NCBI GenBank assembly: GCA_963575645.1
Contig: OY754472.1
Coordinates: 29,823,401-29,887,400, forward strand
Source of the DNA: Xanthostigma xanthostigma
Taxonomy: Eukaryota; Arthropoda; Insecta; Raphidioptera; Raphidiidae
Reading direction: 5' to 3'
DNA: 64,000 nt
Shown here: positions 11,660 through 23,243 of the stretch, piece after piece
Layout of the letters: each line of letters starts with the position of its first letter
Numbering within the stretch: position 1 is the first letter of the stretch
Notes under the pieces: model-generated
What the model was told of the DNA's origin: nothing
Seen by the model: the letters and a program-made list of their open reading frames with translations, nothing else
Database searches by the model: none
Position numbers and translations under genes: made by a program

Positions 11660-11940
11660 TTGAAAGACTGAAAACAACAATATAAAATATTAGTAAGAAA
11701 AACTTTTTAAGAGAAAGTTTGAAATATGTACTAAAAAAAATTATTTTTAATAATTCAGATTTATAATAGGTAATTATAAAAACGTGGGTTGTAACCTCTA
11801 TGATAGTTTAATTGTCACATCCACGCTTTTACAATTTTGAACGTAAATTATTAAAAAATATTTTTCTTTTTTAGTACATTTCAACAAAACCTTCTCTTTA
11901 AAAAGTTTTTTCTTTATAATATTTTATTAGGTAAAGTCAT
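11660..11940. repeat. AT-rich foldback repeat
   Basis: The left arm (AAATATTAGTAAGAAAAAC ... AAAAACGTGGG) pairs imperfectly with the right arm (CCACGCTTTTACAATTT ... TATAATATTTTATTA), with a spacer of about 30 bases. The left arm matches 3125-3265. A decayed foldback MITE is likely. Confidence 0.55.
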
Positions 11941-12500
11941 AGTGGTTTATTTAGTTTTACGTCTAACTAAACGTAAGACAAGTGATCATAAAATGAAGAG
12001 GTAAATTAGTTCACGCTTTTTACGAAGTCGTACCCAAATGGTCTAAACAGAATCTTGATAATATATATCTTCGAAGTTCAAACTGTGATTAAAAAGTCCT
12101 AAATTAGTTTTGAATCGGCCTGTATGCTGCAAACTGTTGATGATTTGTGTTTAGGGTGAATAATATTGAATAGCGACCGTGCGAGCACGTGTGCACGTAT
12201 CTTTAACGCTGACAGAAGTACATTTCCTGTAAAATGCGACACATTTGACGTAAATTGAAAAGCTACAATAATCCTGCGCCTTCTCGAGATTGATGTAGGC
12301 ATTTCTGAAAAAGTGGAAACCGTTGCACGTTTATATTATAATCTCCGTTATTGTTAGGGAACGATATTTCAATTTTTGTAGATGTGTATATTTTTTGAAA
12401 AGCACGCGTTCATAAAATTGTAATATTTTCTTTGTTATTTATTGGGTGATTCAAAAACAAAAATTCAATTATTAAGAAGACGTTTTCAAATTTATTAAAA
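11941..12500. other. no gene recognised
   Basis: Contains a 67-codon minus-strand frame (12099-12302) with no recognisable motif. No repeats shared with the rest of the window were seen. Confidence 0.35.
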
Positions 12501-12905
12501 AACTAGCGGTCCGTCCCGGTTTCACCCGGATGCGATAGATATAGTTCTGCAAAATGTTTTTCGTTTGTGGCCCGGCGGCTGAACTAATGGTTTTGTGCAA
12601 ATTCTACCAAATTTGCTTCTGAACTAATAGCTTTGAGCGAATTGTAACAGATGTCGCTACTTGATGCTAAAATAGTTTTTTTTTGTTCGCTTCTGAACTA
12701 ATAACTTTGAATAAATTCTATCAGATGTCGTTACATGTTACTTAAACAGTTTTTTTGAGAAAACACCGTAATTTTGTACAAAGTATTTAATAAAAACTAT
12801 CCTATAGCATAAGTTGCACCAAGCAAGAAGTGTTTACAAAATTTCATTAAAATCGGTTCAAATATGCGGCCAAAATTGTGACACGGGAATTTTATAATAT
12901 AGATA
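12501..12905 (+). mobile_element. family D (RTE-like LINE tail) fragment
   Basis: Begins ACTAGCGGTCCGTCCCGG then TTTCACCCGGATGCGAT, includes AAAATCGGTTCAAAT, and ends near TTTTATAATATAGATATTAGG. Related tips occur reversed at 33600-33751 and forward at 38955. These resemble 3-prime ends of RTE-type LINEs common in insects. No reverse transcriptase is present. Confidence 0.5.
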
Positions 12906-12909
12906 TTAG

Positions 12910-13210
12910 GTTATGTTAGCACATGTGATGATGTGGCGTTATGTTGAAAACGAACCAGCGCGCAGCGAGTTTTACCAGTCACATGAGCTATAATATCATC
13001 ATTCACGAGATACAAATAATAATTTTTTGTATGTATCGCCTATAAAATAGCTGATTTTCACATAATTTTCAAAATTTTTGACAGTTGAATTTTGAGCAAA
13101 TTCACTTTTAATATGTAGGCTGTGTTGAATTTTTGTAATTTTGCTATGGAAATAGTAGTACGACAACGTTTATTTTGTTTTACGCACTAGTGCAAAAAAG
13201 ACCTATTTTA
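12910..13210 (+). repeat. dispersed repeat family E, copy 1
   Basis: Shares GTTATGTTGAAAACGA, GAGTTTTA, TTTTTGACAG, TATGGAA, GTACGACAACGTTT and TTTTGTTTTAC followed by a CGCACT block with 59617-59880, in the same orientation. Both copies follow a TAGC-type LINE tail, so E may be part of a longer element. Confidence 0.5.
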
Positions 13211-13803
13211 TGGGGGGATACAGAACAGAAGTTTAGGCATCCTGGATGGAATGGTTATTTTCAGTGAGTAAGTGATATTTTTAACTTAAACATTTTTTAT
13301 ATTTTAATTATTTATTAGACGAATTAAGAAGTAAGTATAAAATATCGCAAGTGATAAAATTGTTCAAATATCGATAATACCAAAGATTACAATTTTTTAT
13401 TTCTGTAATCATTGCAAACTATTCTTTAATAACGGACCGAGCAAATAAAATACACATAAATAAGGAAATTATAGGATTAAACCGAATGTAAATAATTTAA
13501 GAACTGTATTTTTTACGATTTTCTATTAAAGTGGCAAAGAACACGAAACTTTTTCGTAATTTGAAATATACTCGTATTTCTTCCACGCACATTAGAAAAG
13601 GAATTATCTCTAATAGTAATAGATATCCGTATAGATATAATATACGACTAGATAGGTACTCAGAAACTAATAAATAATTTCCATTATTCAGTCAGTGTAC
13701 ATAAATATACCTATACACGTGTATTAAATAATATCTGAACATAATATTATTTAAGAACTTTTACAGTCATGGTTAAATTCACTTTTTTCATTTTGATTTG
13801 ATT
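13211..13803. other. AT-rich DNA, nothing recognised
   Basis: No ORF, RNA gene or shared repeat found. Confidence 0.4.
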
Positions 13804-14140
13804 TGTAGTATAGTACGCGCCACGGATCTGAAAGGTTCAGAAGTCAGTCTCAAACAGCGTCGCAAAGGCATATTTTAGAGCCGTTGATACTCCCACCACC
13901 TCCTAGATACCTGCAAGGAACGTGCGCTCGTCGGTGATTGGCCGTGATCGCTCGTTGCCTTTGTCACTTGTCGCTTTCCTGCTTTAAAGTACAGTCGAGT
14001 ACGCTATTGTTAAGTTGTTATTGCTATGTTAGTTTTGTTCAGTTGAGAGTTTGTAGTTTCTCAACAGACTGTACAAGCGCAAGCCCGCATTCGCAACTAA
14101 CTTCCGAGCCTTTTACATTCGTGGCGCGTACTATACTACA
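13804..14140. mobile_element. 337-bp element with long terminal inverted repeats
   Basis: The tips are TGTAGTATAGTACGCGCCAC and its exact inverse ending at 14140. Pairing continues imperfectly for about 35 bases. The interior is GC-richer than its surroundings. TG...CA tips also suit an LTR-like unit, but no matching target duplication is seen and inverted pairing this long is unusual for an LTR. A MITE is the better guess. The 75-codon ORF 13938-14165 runs past the right tip and is not a gene. Confidence 0.65.
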
Positions 14141-15190
14141 CGATCAGATATGTCTTAAATCTTAGACTTGCCCAAAATAATTTCAAAGGTGAATTAATGA
14201 AAATGAAGCGTTTCCTTTGCGGAGTCAACTAAAAATGGCTGTGACTTTAAACTCACGGATTTCATTGGCGTGCTTTCGTACTGCTACTGATATCAGGAGA
14301 GTGATTGAGTGCGAGATTAAATTATAGTTGCTCGACAACTGAGGTAATTTGTGAGCTGATGTCAGATTTCAGCATCTTGCGTCCGTCGTCTTCTTTCCAG
14401 TTGCGGGCAATGACCATGCGAAGATTGTCCAATGTCAAAGATGGAATTGGCCATGACTGTACATAAAGTTGAGTGCCGATGAACGATGTCGAACAAGACC
14501 GATGATTACAAGTGTAAATGTAAGCAGAATAACACTTATTCTTTGTTAATTAATTTACCGTTAACAAAGTATGTACCTATTATAAATAACCGAAAGTTCG
14601 AAACAACAATCGAGGCAGGGTCTCGACACGTTAGTGATAACGTTAACGGCTGTTCGACGCCTTGGATTATAAGGTGATTAATTGAACGCACAACGTGTTT
14701 TCTCTGTTTAGCTATGTTTAACATTACACGAAAAATAGAAAGAAATCTTTCTTCGGACGATACACATTTTTCAAAATCATAGTCATTCAAGAATAAGCAA
14801 TGGTACAGTGAAAATTGTATCATTGCTATATTTTATATTTCATCTTCAATTCCAATTGAACCTTGTGTTGACTTTCTGCTTTATAACATTGTTCTCTTTT
14901 ACTATTCAGTAACAGTGCTTGGATCCATCAACCCCAATTGAATCTAAAGTCGGAATTCCAAAACAAATGCACAAATAATTGTGCTGTGACACCAGTCAAA
15001 AATTGAGAAACTGAAAATTTCGTGTTTGGGTATAGATAGTTCTCTCAAATGTTTAGAACAATTATTATTGTAATTATTAAGGATATAAACGTGGAACATA
15101 AATCAATGAATGAATGAATAAATTATAGGTTATGGCTTAATAGTCCGTTATGCACGTCATCCTAAAAGAAATTTTGTGCTTCCCCTTGTC
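14141..15190. other. no gene recognised
   Basis: Two antisense frames of 63 and 95 codons overlap at 14486-14823 without motifs. A TGAATGAATGAATAAA run near 15110 may be the tail of the adjacent LINE fragment. Confidence 0.35.
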
Positions 15191-15196
15191 CTGGAT

Positions 15197-15492
15197 CTAG
15201 TCTTCCAATAGTTTGGATCCCGTCATGAACTCCAGAATATTGGTGATTAGATTGTTCTGAGGAGTTACTCCGCTGTCATCAATGTATCCAAAGATGGTTG
15301 TTTTCCTGTAGGCTAGAGCCTCGCATTCGAACAGTAAATAGTTAGCTGTTTCGTCCTCCATTTCACAAAATCTACACTGTGTCACTCCCTAACGTATCCC
15401 CATCGTGTGTAGATGCTTTCTCAGTGGTTCATGACCCGTTAAGAGAACATAAATCAAACTTTTATCCGTATTTAGTTTTGTTCCTATAGAAA
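15197..15492 (-). mobile_element. LINE ORF2 C-terminal fragment (RNase H side, zinc knuckle)
   Basis: Translates to ...LLTGHEPLRKHLHTMGIR, an in-frame stop at 15389-15391, then CRFCEMEDETANYLLFEC and ALAYRKTTIFG. LLTGH-PLRKHL followed by a C-x2-C...H/Y...C knuckle is typical of the end of non-LTR retrotransposon ORF2 proteins with an RNase H domain (Jockey/R1/I group). Only about 95 codons remain. A second fragment of the same family lies at 16500-17000 on the plus strand. Confidence 0.7.
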
Positions 15493-15540
15493 ATTAATCG
15501 TTGAGGGAAAGTTTGCTTATGGAACAATTAAAAAAATAAT

Positions 15541-15654
15541 CTTCACCGATGTTTCGCTTGTGGCGTACGTTTCCAAAATTGCATTTTTATCTTCAGACCC
15601 TGATGATGAAAATACATTTTTCGAAACGTTGGCTACAAGCGAAACATAGGTGAA
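15541..15654. repeat. long imperfect hairpin with GAAACGTT/CGCTTGT motifs
   Basis: TTCACCGATGTTTCGCTTGT pairs with ACAAGCGAAACATAGGTGAA, and CGTACGTTTCCAAAA pairs with TTTTTCGAAACGTTGG. The loop side contains CCCTGATGATGAAAAT. A partial relative in reverse orientation lies at 25655-25765. Similar CTGATGA...GAAAC blocks occur at the ends of Penelope-like elements and hammerhead-bearing retroelements in arthropods; that link is an inference. Confidence 0.55.
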
Positions 15655-16499
15655 AATTCTTTTCTTTTTTTTCAAATCATTACAAAATGTAGGCAGTCTT
15701 TTTAAATATCATTTATAGACAAATCACGTGGCGAACGTGAGATTTTGCGAATATGAATAAGGAAAATCATTTTGATTCATAGTTTATAATCACATAAATA
15801 GCGCGGCTTAACCAGCCAACGTACCATAATATGATTTCCAGTAAGATTTATAGAGGCTTGAGTTCGCTTTAACAACTTGTTAGCGTTGTAATTTTTTAAG
15901 TAATTTATTAATAACGATTCTTTAGCTATTATTCAATTTTATTTTTAACAGAGCTAGATCCGTGTTTAATCAAATCGAACCACTGTGGTGAAAGATCGGC
16001 ATTCCTTAAATAAGAAGAAATATAATTATATGCTTGAATACTGAATACGTTTCATCACGTGCTCGTTTAATTTTATTTTTTTTCTATATATTTTTAAATA
16101 ATTATGTTTGTACATGATCTTTGTCAACTTCCCAACCAGTTTTGTTGATTGAACTCATTTATATATTTATTTTGATAGTAATCGGTTCTTTTATTTCTAG
16201 TGATCGTTACCTAGTCGTATCCGTTATCGATTACTTGATGAAATTCAAACGATGCTTTCGTGTATTACAATATTTTTTGAGTAGACGAAGTCGTACTCTT
16301 CTAAGTGCGTAACTGTACCCAATATCTACGCAAAGATTTTCATTTTCAAAGCGACCTATAAAACAATAATTCAAGATGGGGAGAACTGAAGAAGGTGATC
16401 CCACGGTTATCAAATACCTTCTCTGGTTAGACAGAACCCCATGTCTTAGTATTTCATTAAGCTGTTTTGGGATTGTCATCGACTAATTGACCCGGGAAC
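15655..16499. other. no gene recognised
   Basis: AT-rich DNA with two antisense overlapping frames (16121-16479) lacking recognisable motifs. Confidence 0.35.
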
Positions 16500-17000
16500 A
16501 ACGGACAAAGTATATCTAATGTGGAAGGAATTTGGGGAAACAAAAAAGTGGACAGCATTGCCAGGCAAGAGGCATCAATGACTCAAAACCAGTTTGTGAG
16601 ATAAATATATTCAACAGGCTGTTAAAAGTTTTACTCCCTGACTGCAGTGGCTTGATTTCAAGAAATATACATGGGAAGAATATTGCGGGTCCTCCAATTA
16701 AATCCACAGAGGACTTGTTCAGACTCAGTAGATCGAAACCAAGGACAGTAGTTCGGCTTTTGGACCACGCACCCCTGAAGAAATACAAACATCGATGAAG
16801 ATACATCGGGATTCAACATTGTAGATTTTGTGAAATGAAGGGCAAAATAGTTATCCATTTCTTGTTCGAATGCGAGGCTAAAACCTACAGGAAGCCAACT
16901 ATCTTTGGACAAAAAAGTGGGCGAAGTAATTCTACAGGAAAATCTGGTCGACAATTTTCTGAGTTTATAAAATCCATTTTACTAGAGAACTATATGCAGT
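16500..17000 (+). mobile_element. LINE ORF2 C-terminal fragment, second copy
   Basis: One frame reads through LFRLSRSKPRTVVRLLDHAP, meets a stop at 16796-16798, then gives CRFCEMKGKIVIHFLFEC and TYRKPTIFGQKSG. The WKEFGETKKWTALPGKRH part upstream is in another frame, so at least one frameshift is present. The CRFCEM...FECEA...YRK-TIFG signature is shared with 15197-15492, placing both in one Jockey/R1/I-type family. About 165 codons remain. Confidence 0.7.
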
Positions 17001-17745
17001 GACAGGGGGAGCACAAAAATCCTTATAGAATGACGTGTATCATTGGCCTGTACTCTGACTAATTCATCGGCTCATTCATATGCAAAGGTCTGAAGCTTGA
17101 GGATTTCACACAAATATAATAATTTTTTTACTGGACACTATATGAATTCTAGCAGTATCTAAAATGTCGAAATTCTGTTACGAAAGACGTCAAATCATCT
17201 CCATCAGTTTAATCGTGTTGACTTAAAATTATCACAATGTAAATTTCATTCTTTGTCTTAATACTCCGTATTCGTCCTAATGAAAAAACTTCAATTGGTT
17301 TATTTTTCACGCATGACGTGTTAATAGCCAATAAGCGTAGCATTTTCTTCTCTTTTAAATTTATTCATGGATAGTTTATCCCTGTGCGTAATGACGCGTT
17401 GACAAACGATGAAAGAGGGAGCGAAATGGCTATAATAATGAAGCAAGAACGAGAGTCACGTAAATCAGCGTCTTTATTACTTAGAGTCCTTGCTCTGAGG
17501 GGCGGTTGTTAGGTTGCAGTGCTGTATTATAGTCCTTATAAGTAAGTCCTCAGTCCACTGTAAGAGGGAGGGGGTGGGTGGTGAATAAACGACGGGGACA
17601 TTCCGAGGAGGGTGACAACTGTCTTGTGGATGATGCGAGGGGTGGTTGCCGGTTCCAGGAATGACGGGAACATTGCGTGAATCTATGTATGTTTTTGTTG
17701 TTCTATACTCTATAGGGATTGGACACACTGTTGTGATGTTAATTC
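17001..17745. other. no gene recognised; long frame probably repeat-derived
   Basis: A 150-codon minus-strand frame (17477-17929), the longest in the window, begins inside family C and continues into GC-richer DNA. It shows no domain, no start context and no conservation with the other family C copy. I do not call it a gene. Confidence 0.35.
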
Positions 17746-17749
17746 GAAA

Positions 17750-17910
17750 GTTGTAACGAAGATTGCAGAAAACGTTGTGAGAAAATCTTCTTTGACAATG
17801 AGCTAAGATTGTGACCACACAGATTTCTCCGTCAGAAAAGCATTGTAGAATTTCAAATCGATCCTGCTCGAAAAATAATCGATCATTGGAAACTATATAT
17901 TTATTAACTT
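17750..17910 (+). repeat. dispersed repeat family C, copy 2
   Basis: Matches 6120-6300 through GATTGCAGAAAACGTTGT, GACCACA, AGAAAAGCATTGTAGAAT and TGCTCGAAAAATAATCGATC. Same orientation. Confidence 0.5.
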
Positions 17911-17974
17911 TTTTTTTGTACACTTCCAAACAACATTTTTACGAATTTTGATCTAGCTTCAGACGCGATTTTTT

Positions 17975-18275
17975 GGTTAGAGTACGATAACGTGATGTGC
18001 AAAATATCCATTGGAAAATGGAAATACACAATTATTAGTTTATATAACATATAACAGTATTATTAACCGTTTTAAGTGAGGATTTTTTTTTTATTAATCT
18101 TTTTTTGCGCAGTGAAAAGGGAAGGGCTTTTGGGGTTTTTTTTTTAAACCAATTACGCGCTCGTGTATAAAGACTATTTCGGGGTCGTGTCGATGCGATG
18201 ACGTTTTTTTTGCACAGTGAAAAGGGGAGGGCGTTTGGGAGGAGTTCTTTAAAAAAAATTACGGAGTCGTGTATA
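17975..18275 (+). repeat. dispersed repeat family F, copy 1, with tandem units
   Basis: Begins GGTTAGAGTACGATAACG, contains ATATCCATTGGAAA and TATAACA, then two units of TTTTTTGC(G/A)CAGTGAAAAG followed by GG(A/G)AGGGC and TTACG(C/G)... about 106 bp apart, with GGTCGTGTCGATGCGATG between. The same order occurs in reverse at 45410-45655. A short related string (CCCCTTCCCGTTTCACTGCG) sits in the 37-bp array at 39.78 kb. Confidence 0.6.
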
Positions 18276-19405
18276 CAAAGTGAGATAGTAATACAGTAAT
18301 TCTACACCAGTTGTTATGACGTGTATATGTGATTTCTGCTTGGTTAGATTCAAAAAATGACAGTGAAAGACGGAAAGTTTTTACATATCGAACTGGACCC
18401 CAATTTTTTATATGTAGATCCGCCATTTGTTTATTATAAGTACTATCTAATGTTCTATATGACAACGACATTAGACTTCTCCTGAATGTATATAAAACGA
18501 ATTATATCACTACATAAGCATTATTGTCAAATCCATTTTTTCGACAATGCTTTTTGCACTAAGTTAAAGTAAATTAATCAAATCTTTGATTAACGTCTGA
18601 TCAGAATTCTTTTTTTTAAGGTATTCAATTACAAATGTTACAATTCGTTCATTCAGTCAAAACTCTTCGTTGTATTTTTTCAAATTCAGTATCAAAATTA
18701 TTGTTCAATAAATTAATGATAAGTTAAAACTATAAAGATATAAGTAACTAGAGTATGCTAGTGCGTATGTTTGCCATAAGTGGAAGTGTCCTCAGTTAAG
18801 AGAGAGAACGCTGCAGAAAACCAGAAATTTGTTTGCTTAAATCAGCATTGTTGCCATAGAGATGAGGAACTGTTCTCTCTCTTTCACTGCTCCCTCGCGT
18901 ACTCTATTGTAATATCTCTATGATTAGAACAGACAGATTTTCTGTTTTAGGTTCTAATGTCAAAAATGTTTCAGTTTAAATCTGGCTTTAAAACAAAACG
19001 TAAAAAGCGAGTCCTTCGACTGATCTTATTACATAATATTGTATACTGTAAATTGCAATAATTTCATGTAATAAATACGGTATAAAATTTTATTATTCAT
19101 TTTCAAAATAGATTTCAGCTGCAAGAGTGGTGTGTTTTTTAAATATTTTTTTCCGGTTTTGTGGCACTAACTCTCAATGTACAGTTTTTCGTGTGAATGG
19201 CTGCTGCGATATTCGTTTTCCAGGTAAAATTTTGACTTCTCTTATTTAAATGAAAATTTATTTCGTCGAAAAAATAAAATTATTGCAAAGTTAGTCAGTA
19301 TTATAATAGCTGAAGAGCTCACGTACCACTTTTCACGAAGTGTTTGATGCACCTAGAAATTTTGACCAGTGGTACAGATAGGATAGATGAACAAGAAAAA
19401 ATATG
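18276..19405. other. no gene recognised
   Basis: Holds an imperfect inverted pair (TAGAGTATGC near 18750 against GCGTACTCTA near 18898, with AGAGAGAGAAC / GTTCTCTCTCTT inside) that may be a decayed MITE. Otherwise AT-rich without motifs. Confidence 0.3.
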
Positions 19406-19411
19406 TTTGCC

Positions 19412-19945
19412 TGACTTACCGTGATACTACAGGTACTGCGCATACAAGTAATGCGCTCAAAAATTTATGTCAAAAAAAGTGTCTGACTGAAAGAAATCAT
19501 CTATGCATGCTTTGATTAATTGGAACATATTGTGTAGGTAACCATGCCAATGAATAGCAAATATCGTATTTAATACTAGCCATTACCGGCACACCGCACG
19601 CGATTTAATACAAAAACAATAATCCGATCAAAATGGAATGTATTTCTTTTGTAATTTGTAAAAAAATGTCAATAATATCGGCAAGATTATAATTTAAGGT
19701 ACAGTGATGTGGTTATATACCATTAAATGGTTCTCCTACTAAAGGCTGTCATCGACAATGTTATACAAATTTCACAAGTTTAAAGCAACAGTACAGGAAA
19801 AGCTTATCAACAAATTTTAGCCGAATCTCCTATTAATCAAAGCATACATAGATGATTTCTTTCAATCAGACACTTTTTTTGACATAAATTTTTGGGCGCA
19901 TTACTTGTATGCGCAGTACCTGTAGTATCACGGAAAACTAGGCAA
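19412..19945. mobile_element. TIR element with about 110-bp arms
   Basis: The left arm (GCCTGACTTACCGTGATACT ... CATGCTTTGATTAAT) and the right arm (ATTAATCAAAGCATACATAG ... AGTATCACGGAAAACTAGGC) pair over about 110 bases with few mismatches, including TGTCAAAAAAAGTGTCTGA. The 300-bp interior carries a family A-like stretch (GGTAACCATGCCAATGAATA, CACACCGCACGCG). No clear target duplication was found. Confidence 0.7.
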
Positions 19946-20974
19946 TGTTGGAAGATGTCACCTTGTATAAAATAATAATGTCATATTCGGATTCAGCGCA
20001 CTCGAAAACATATTTTTAGAGCTTAGGATTTTTTAAGATTGTAAACTCAACGGATAAGTATCTCTATAATCTATATATCTAAAATCTCGGTAAACAGATC
20101 TGTATAGCTAAACAGTCACCTTAATTTGTGACATTATAAAAATAGGTTTCGTTTTGTGTTCTGAATGATTGCAAAATAGTTACGCGTTTTACCACCCCTG
20201 TTTGATACACGGAGCACATTGTACAATACAAGGGGGTGCTAAGGGTCCTGATTGATAAGGGATGACGAATGATAATGGGTTTTATCTCTACAATCCGACT
20301 GCTGCTATGAATTCCGACAACGACGAAGACGACGACAATGTGTGCCCTTCTATATAACAGATTATTTAGATTTGTGTAGCGAAAATACGACAATGTTCGA
20401 ACCTTTGCAGTGATTGAATGAACAAAGTTCTATCCGCGCTACGAATTCTAAACTACGTTTGATCGTAAATATTGGCTTTTTTATAAAATTAAATTAAATC
20501 AATTGATTTTTATTGAACCCTAAATTTCCATGCTTATTTTCGTTTTGAGCTTGTAAATAAATATTGGCTTTTAGAAAGAAGAGTTTCATGAATTTGCAAA
20601 ATCGCCAAACTGTTATTTTGCTACAAATAATCAGAGATGCGGCAGTACGAAAATATATCCTCGCATCTGTTAAGTGTAAAAGCTGATTACAATATAATTC
20701 AGGATAGTCCTGCTGCCATTAACATTATTTAATTAATTAACAATCATTTTTTTATAATTTTCTTCATCGCGATACATTTTGGTTTATATTGTTTATTTCA
20801 GACTGCATTACTTTTCTAGACATCATCCAAATTTTATCGTATTCATTCGAATTATGAATACGATTTAATACAGTTATTTATTTTATCAATTAATACGTGA
20901 GGGAAGTAAGTTCAGTTTATACCTGAACTTCAAGTAACTCTCGTAGTCATAGTTTATGTATAGTTATTCTATGA
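19946..20974. other. no gene recognised
   Basis: A 90-codon minus-strand frame (20121-20393) has no recognisable motif. The rest is AT-rich. Confidence 0.35.
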
Positions 20975-21060
20975 CAGTGATGGCGAACCTTTTTAAGAAG
21001 TGGATCAAATTTTGTTAATTATTTTAGTACACTAGCTCGTGGGCCACTAAGTCAGTGGCG
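20975..21060 (+). mobile_element. single hAT-like end
   Basis: CAGTGATGGCGAACCTTTTT and GTGGGCCAC resemble the tip of a hAT element. No matching inverted end was found downstream, so this is a truncated relic at best. Confidence 0.3.
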
Positions 21061-21289
21061 TTACTTGCAAAGGTGAGTGGTGATGGTTAAATACTATTTT
21101 TTTACTCACGAAGGAACGGAGCAGCCTGAGAGATTGTTTGTGCATTCGAATGTCGCAATTTATCTGGAAAACGGTTTGATCAATTCAGATGCGCGGTTTT
21201 CTGTTAAGGGTTCGTAATTCATCTGCGATGCTTCTTAGTTAGATATTACGATGGTAACGCCCCAGGGGGCGCTGCACTGCACAAAAAAA

Positions 21290-21570
21290 TTAATCGCAAA
21301 AACCATAACAAACGTGCTACGCACGAACAGATCTAACAAGCGTCCGTTAGTACTTATTGCTTTTTAATAGCAATACACCTGAACATTTAAACAACCATAA
21401 CAAACGTGCTACGCACGAGCAGATCTAACAAGCGTCCGTTACTACTGATTTTTATAGCAATACGCTTGAACATTTATTATAAACACAATTATGAGCACTC
21501 TTGCACATAACGCGATTCGATAGCAAGGCTATCAGATATAGCTACACTGTGCACATCATCACACTTTTAC
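21290..21570 (+). repeat. family B fragment with internal tandem duplication
   Basis: Two units start AACCATAACAAACGTGCTAC at 21301 and 21393 (period 92), each with CACGA(A/G)CAGATCTAACAA and GCGTCCGTTA. The second continues into TATGAGCACTCTTGCA and CTATCAGATATAGC, as in the longer family B copies. Confidence 0.6.
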
Positions 21571-21614
21571 AAAATCTCTTAAAAGTTTAAAATAGAACAA
21601 AATAAAAAAATATC

Positions 21615-21966
21615 AAAAAACCCACGACTAGTGTAAATGTTGTAGTAGAAAAGGAATTAAATAAACTTCTAAAATCCCCGGCTTAAAAGAGGTAAGTAAC
21701 CAAAGAAAATCCGTCGGGGTGGCTGCCATTCACTGCCCTGAAATGAACTAAAATATTGCAATTTTAGAGTATGTGGCTAATTGAAATCACGTTTGGTACG
21801 TAAATAACAGATGTACTCTAATTTATATTCCTCTATTCTTAATTCAGGGCAGCGAATGGGCAGCCCCCGACGGATTTTCTTTGGTGTTACTTACCTGTCT
21901 TAAGTCGGGGGAATTTAGAACTTTATTTAATTATTTTTCTACTACAACATTCGTCGTGGGTTTTTT
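21615..21966. mobile_element. 352-bp TIR element (MITE)
   Basis: Tips AAAAAACCCACGACTAGTG and GTCGTGGGTTTTTT are inverted. About 120 bp of each side pair imperfectly, including AAAATCCGTCGGGG with CCCCGACGGATTTT and CACTGCCCTGAA with TTCAGGGCAG. Each arm contains a GTAAGTAAC splice-donor-like string. No transposase frame. Confidence 0.72.
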
Positions 21967-22019
21967 AAAAAGGTTTAATTTTTTTTAGTTCGACACTTTT
22001 TTTGGACGAAACACAACGT

Positions 22020-22340
22020 TTTACCACCATGCTAGATTCAGCGTGTTTTTTTCTAAATGCATGATGATTTTGCCAACGTTCCAAAAGATTTTGGTTTTCA
22101 TTTTTGAAATTGAGAACACTTACAGAATACGCTGAATTCAATGAGCGTAAGCAAACGTCTGTATCTCGTTTGGTTTGAAAACTACGACCAATCGGAGGTT
22201 TTATGTTTTTCTGAAAACTATAAACGCAAATAACTTCTAAACCAAAAGGCATACAGACGTTTGTTTGTGCTCATTGGATCAAGCGTGTTTTTTTTCTATA
22301 AGCATAATGATTTTGCAAAAGTTCTGACAGATTCTTGTTT
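22020..22340. repeat. diverged direct and inverted repeat block
   Basis: A CGTGTTTTTTTC...ATGATTTTGC...TTCC/TCTGA unit recurs at about 22038 and 22278. Between them, ATGAGCGTAAGCAAACGTCT is mirrored by AGACGTTTGTTTGTGCTCAT. Possibly the interior of a dispersed element. Confidence 0.45.
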
Positions 22341-22946
22341 TCGTCAAAAATAGCATTTTTTGAAAGGGGTTATAAACACAATAGTATTAATTAATTTTAA
22401 CGTATTTAACAGAATATAGTTAGATGAGTTATCATTTGGCAAATGTTGTCAAAAAATGTTGTTACACTTGTAATTTTTAACGTTTTTAAGAAACGCCACA
22501 GTGCAACCGTTCAAGAAACTCTGACGTGAGCAATAAAAATTTTATTTTATTGCTCAACCGCTCTAAAAAAATTGCTTCAATTCTTTTAATAGAGCGATTT
22601 TTTTAAGTAGCCATTTGGGGTCGTGCCATCTTCCTCCATAAAAATCAATGAAATCACTGCCTAAAGAGCTTTTCGCTTTCATAGGCATTTTATGTCGTAA
22701 CAGAATAGAGAAAGTCGTAAAACCTTTTAAAATATGACGTCGACCCGACGCGCTATCACATATGTGACGTCACAAATTACAACTATAAATCAAAACCCCC
22801 CTCTTTCAATACCTCATATCGACATGAAATGTCATCGACGTGTGTGTTGCCGCCGGCACATTACCTTAAAACTAACGCTGACATTATTTTGTGGTATACT
22901 TGAATATATTATAAATTCGCGATGCTTTTTTTCGCTTTGTACACAG

Positions 22947-23063
22947 CTGAAGGGCGGAACACAATGTGTGCAGTTCTTTGGTGATCCGGAAGTATTATTA
23001 TCAAGTTGTAAATGCCTTTGTGATTCGAGTATAGTTTATGGGCGTTTGGAACAAAACATTTAA
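22947..23063 (+). CDS. possible isolated Cys-rich exon (weak)
   Basis: A polypyrimidine tract ending in CTTTGTACACAG at 22946 looks like a splice acceptor. The following frame reads LKGGTQCVQFFGDPEVLLSS then CKCLCDSSIVYGRLEQNI and a stop. Four cysteines in 38 residues and fewer A/T-ending codons than the surroundings are mildly suggestive. No family is recognised, and no partner exon is visible. It could equally be chance in a short frame. Confidence 0.15.
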   Translation: MKGGTQCVQFFGDPEVLLSSCKCLCDSSIVYGRLEQNI

Positions 23064-23243
23064 ACATTGCGTTTTCATGTTTCATCATTTATATTATTAT
23101 AATTATTTCTATTGTAGTTGTTTTTCGAGTATGGAGTGCTTTTACTTTGCGTAAATTTAAATTGTCATTCAACCCTTTGCGTTCCAAATAAATCAAAAAT
23201 AACCTACCGATCAACATTTGACTTATAAATTCTATAATATGCA

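Noticed and set aside
17477-17929. 150-codon minus-strand ORF, the longest in the window
   Set aside because: Starts inside dispersed family C, has no recognisable domain, and the other family C copy is not open in the same frame.
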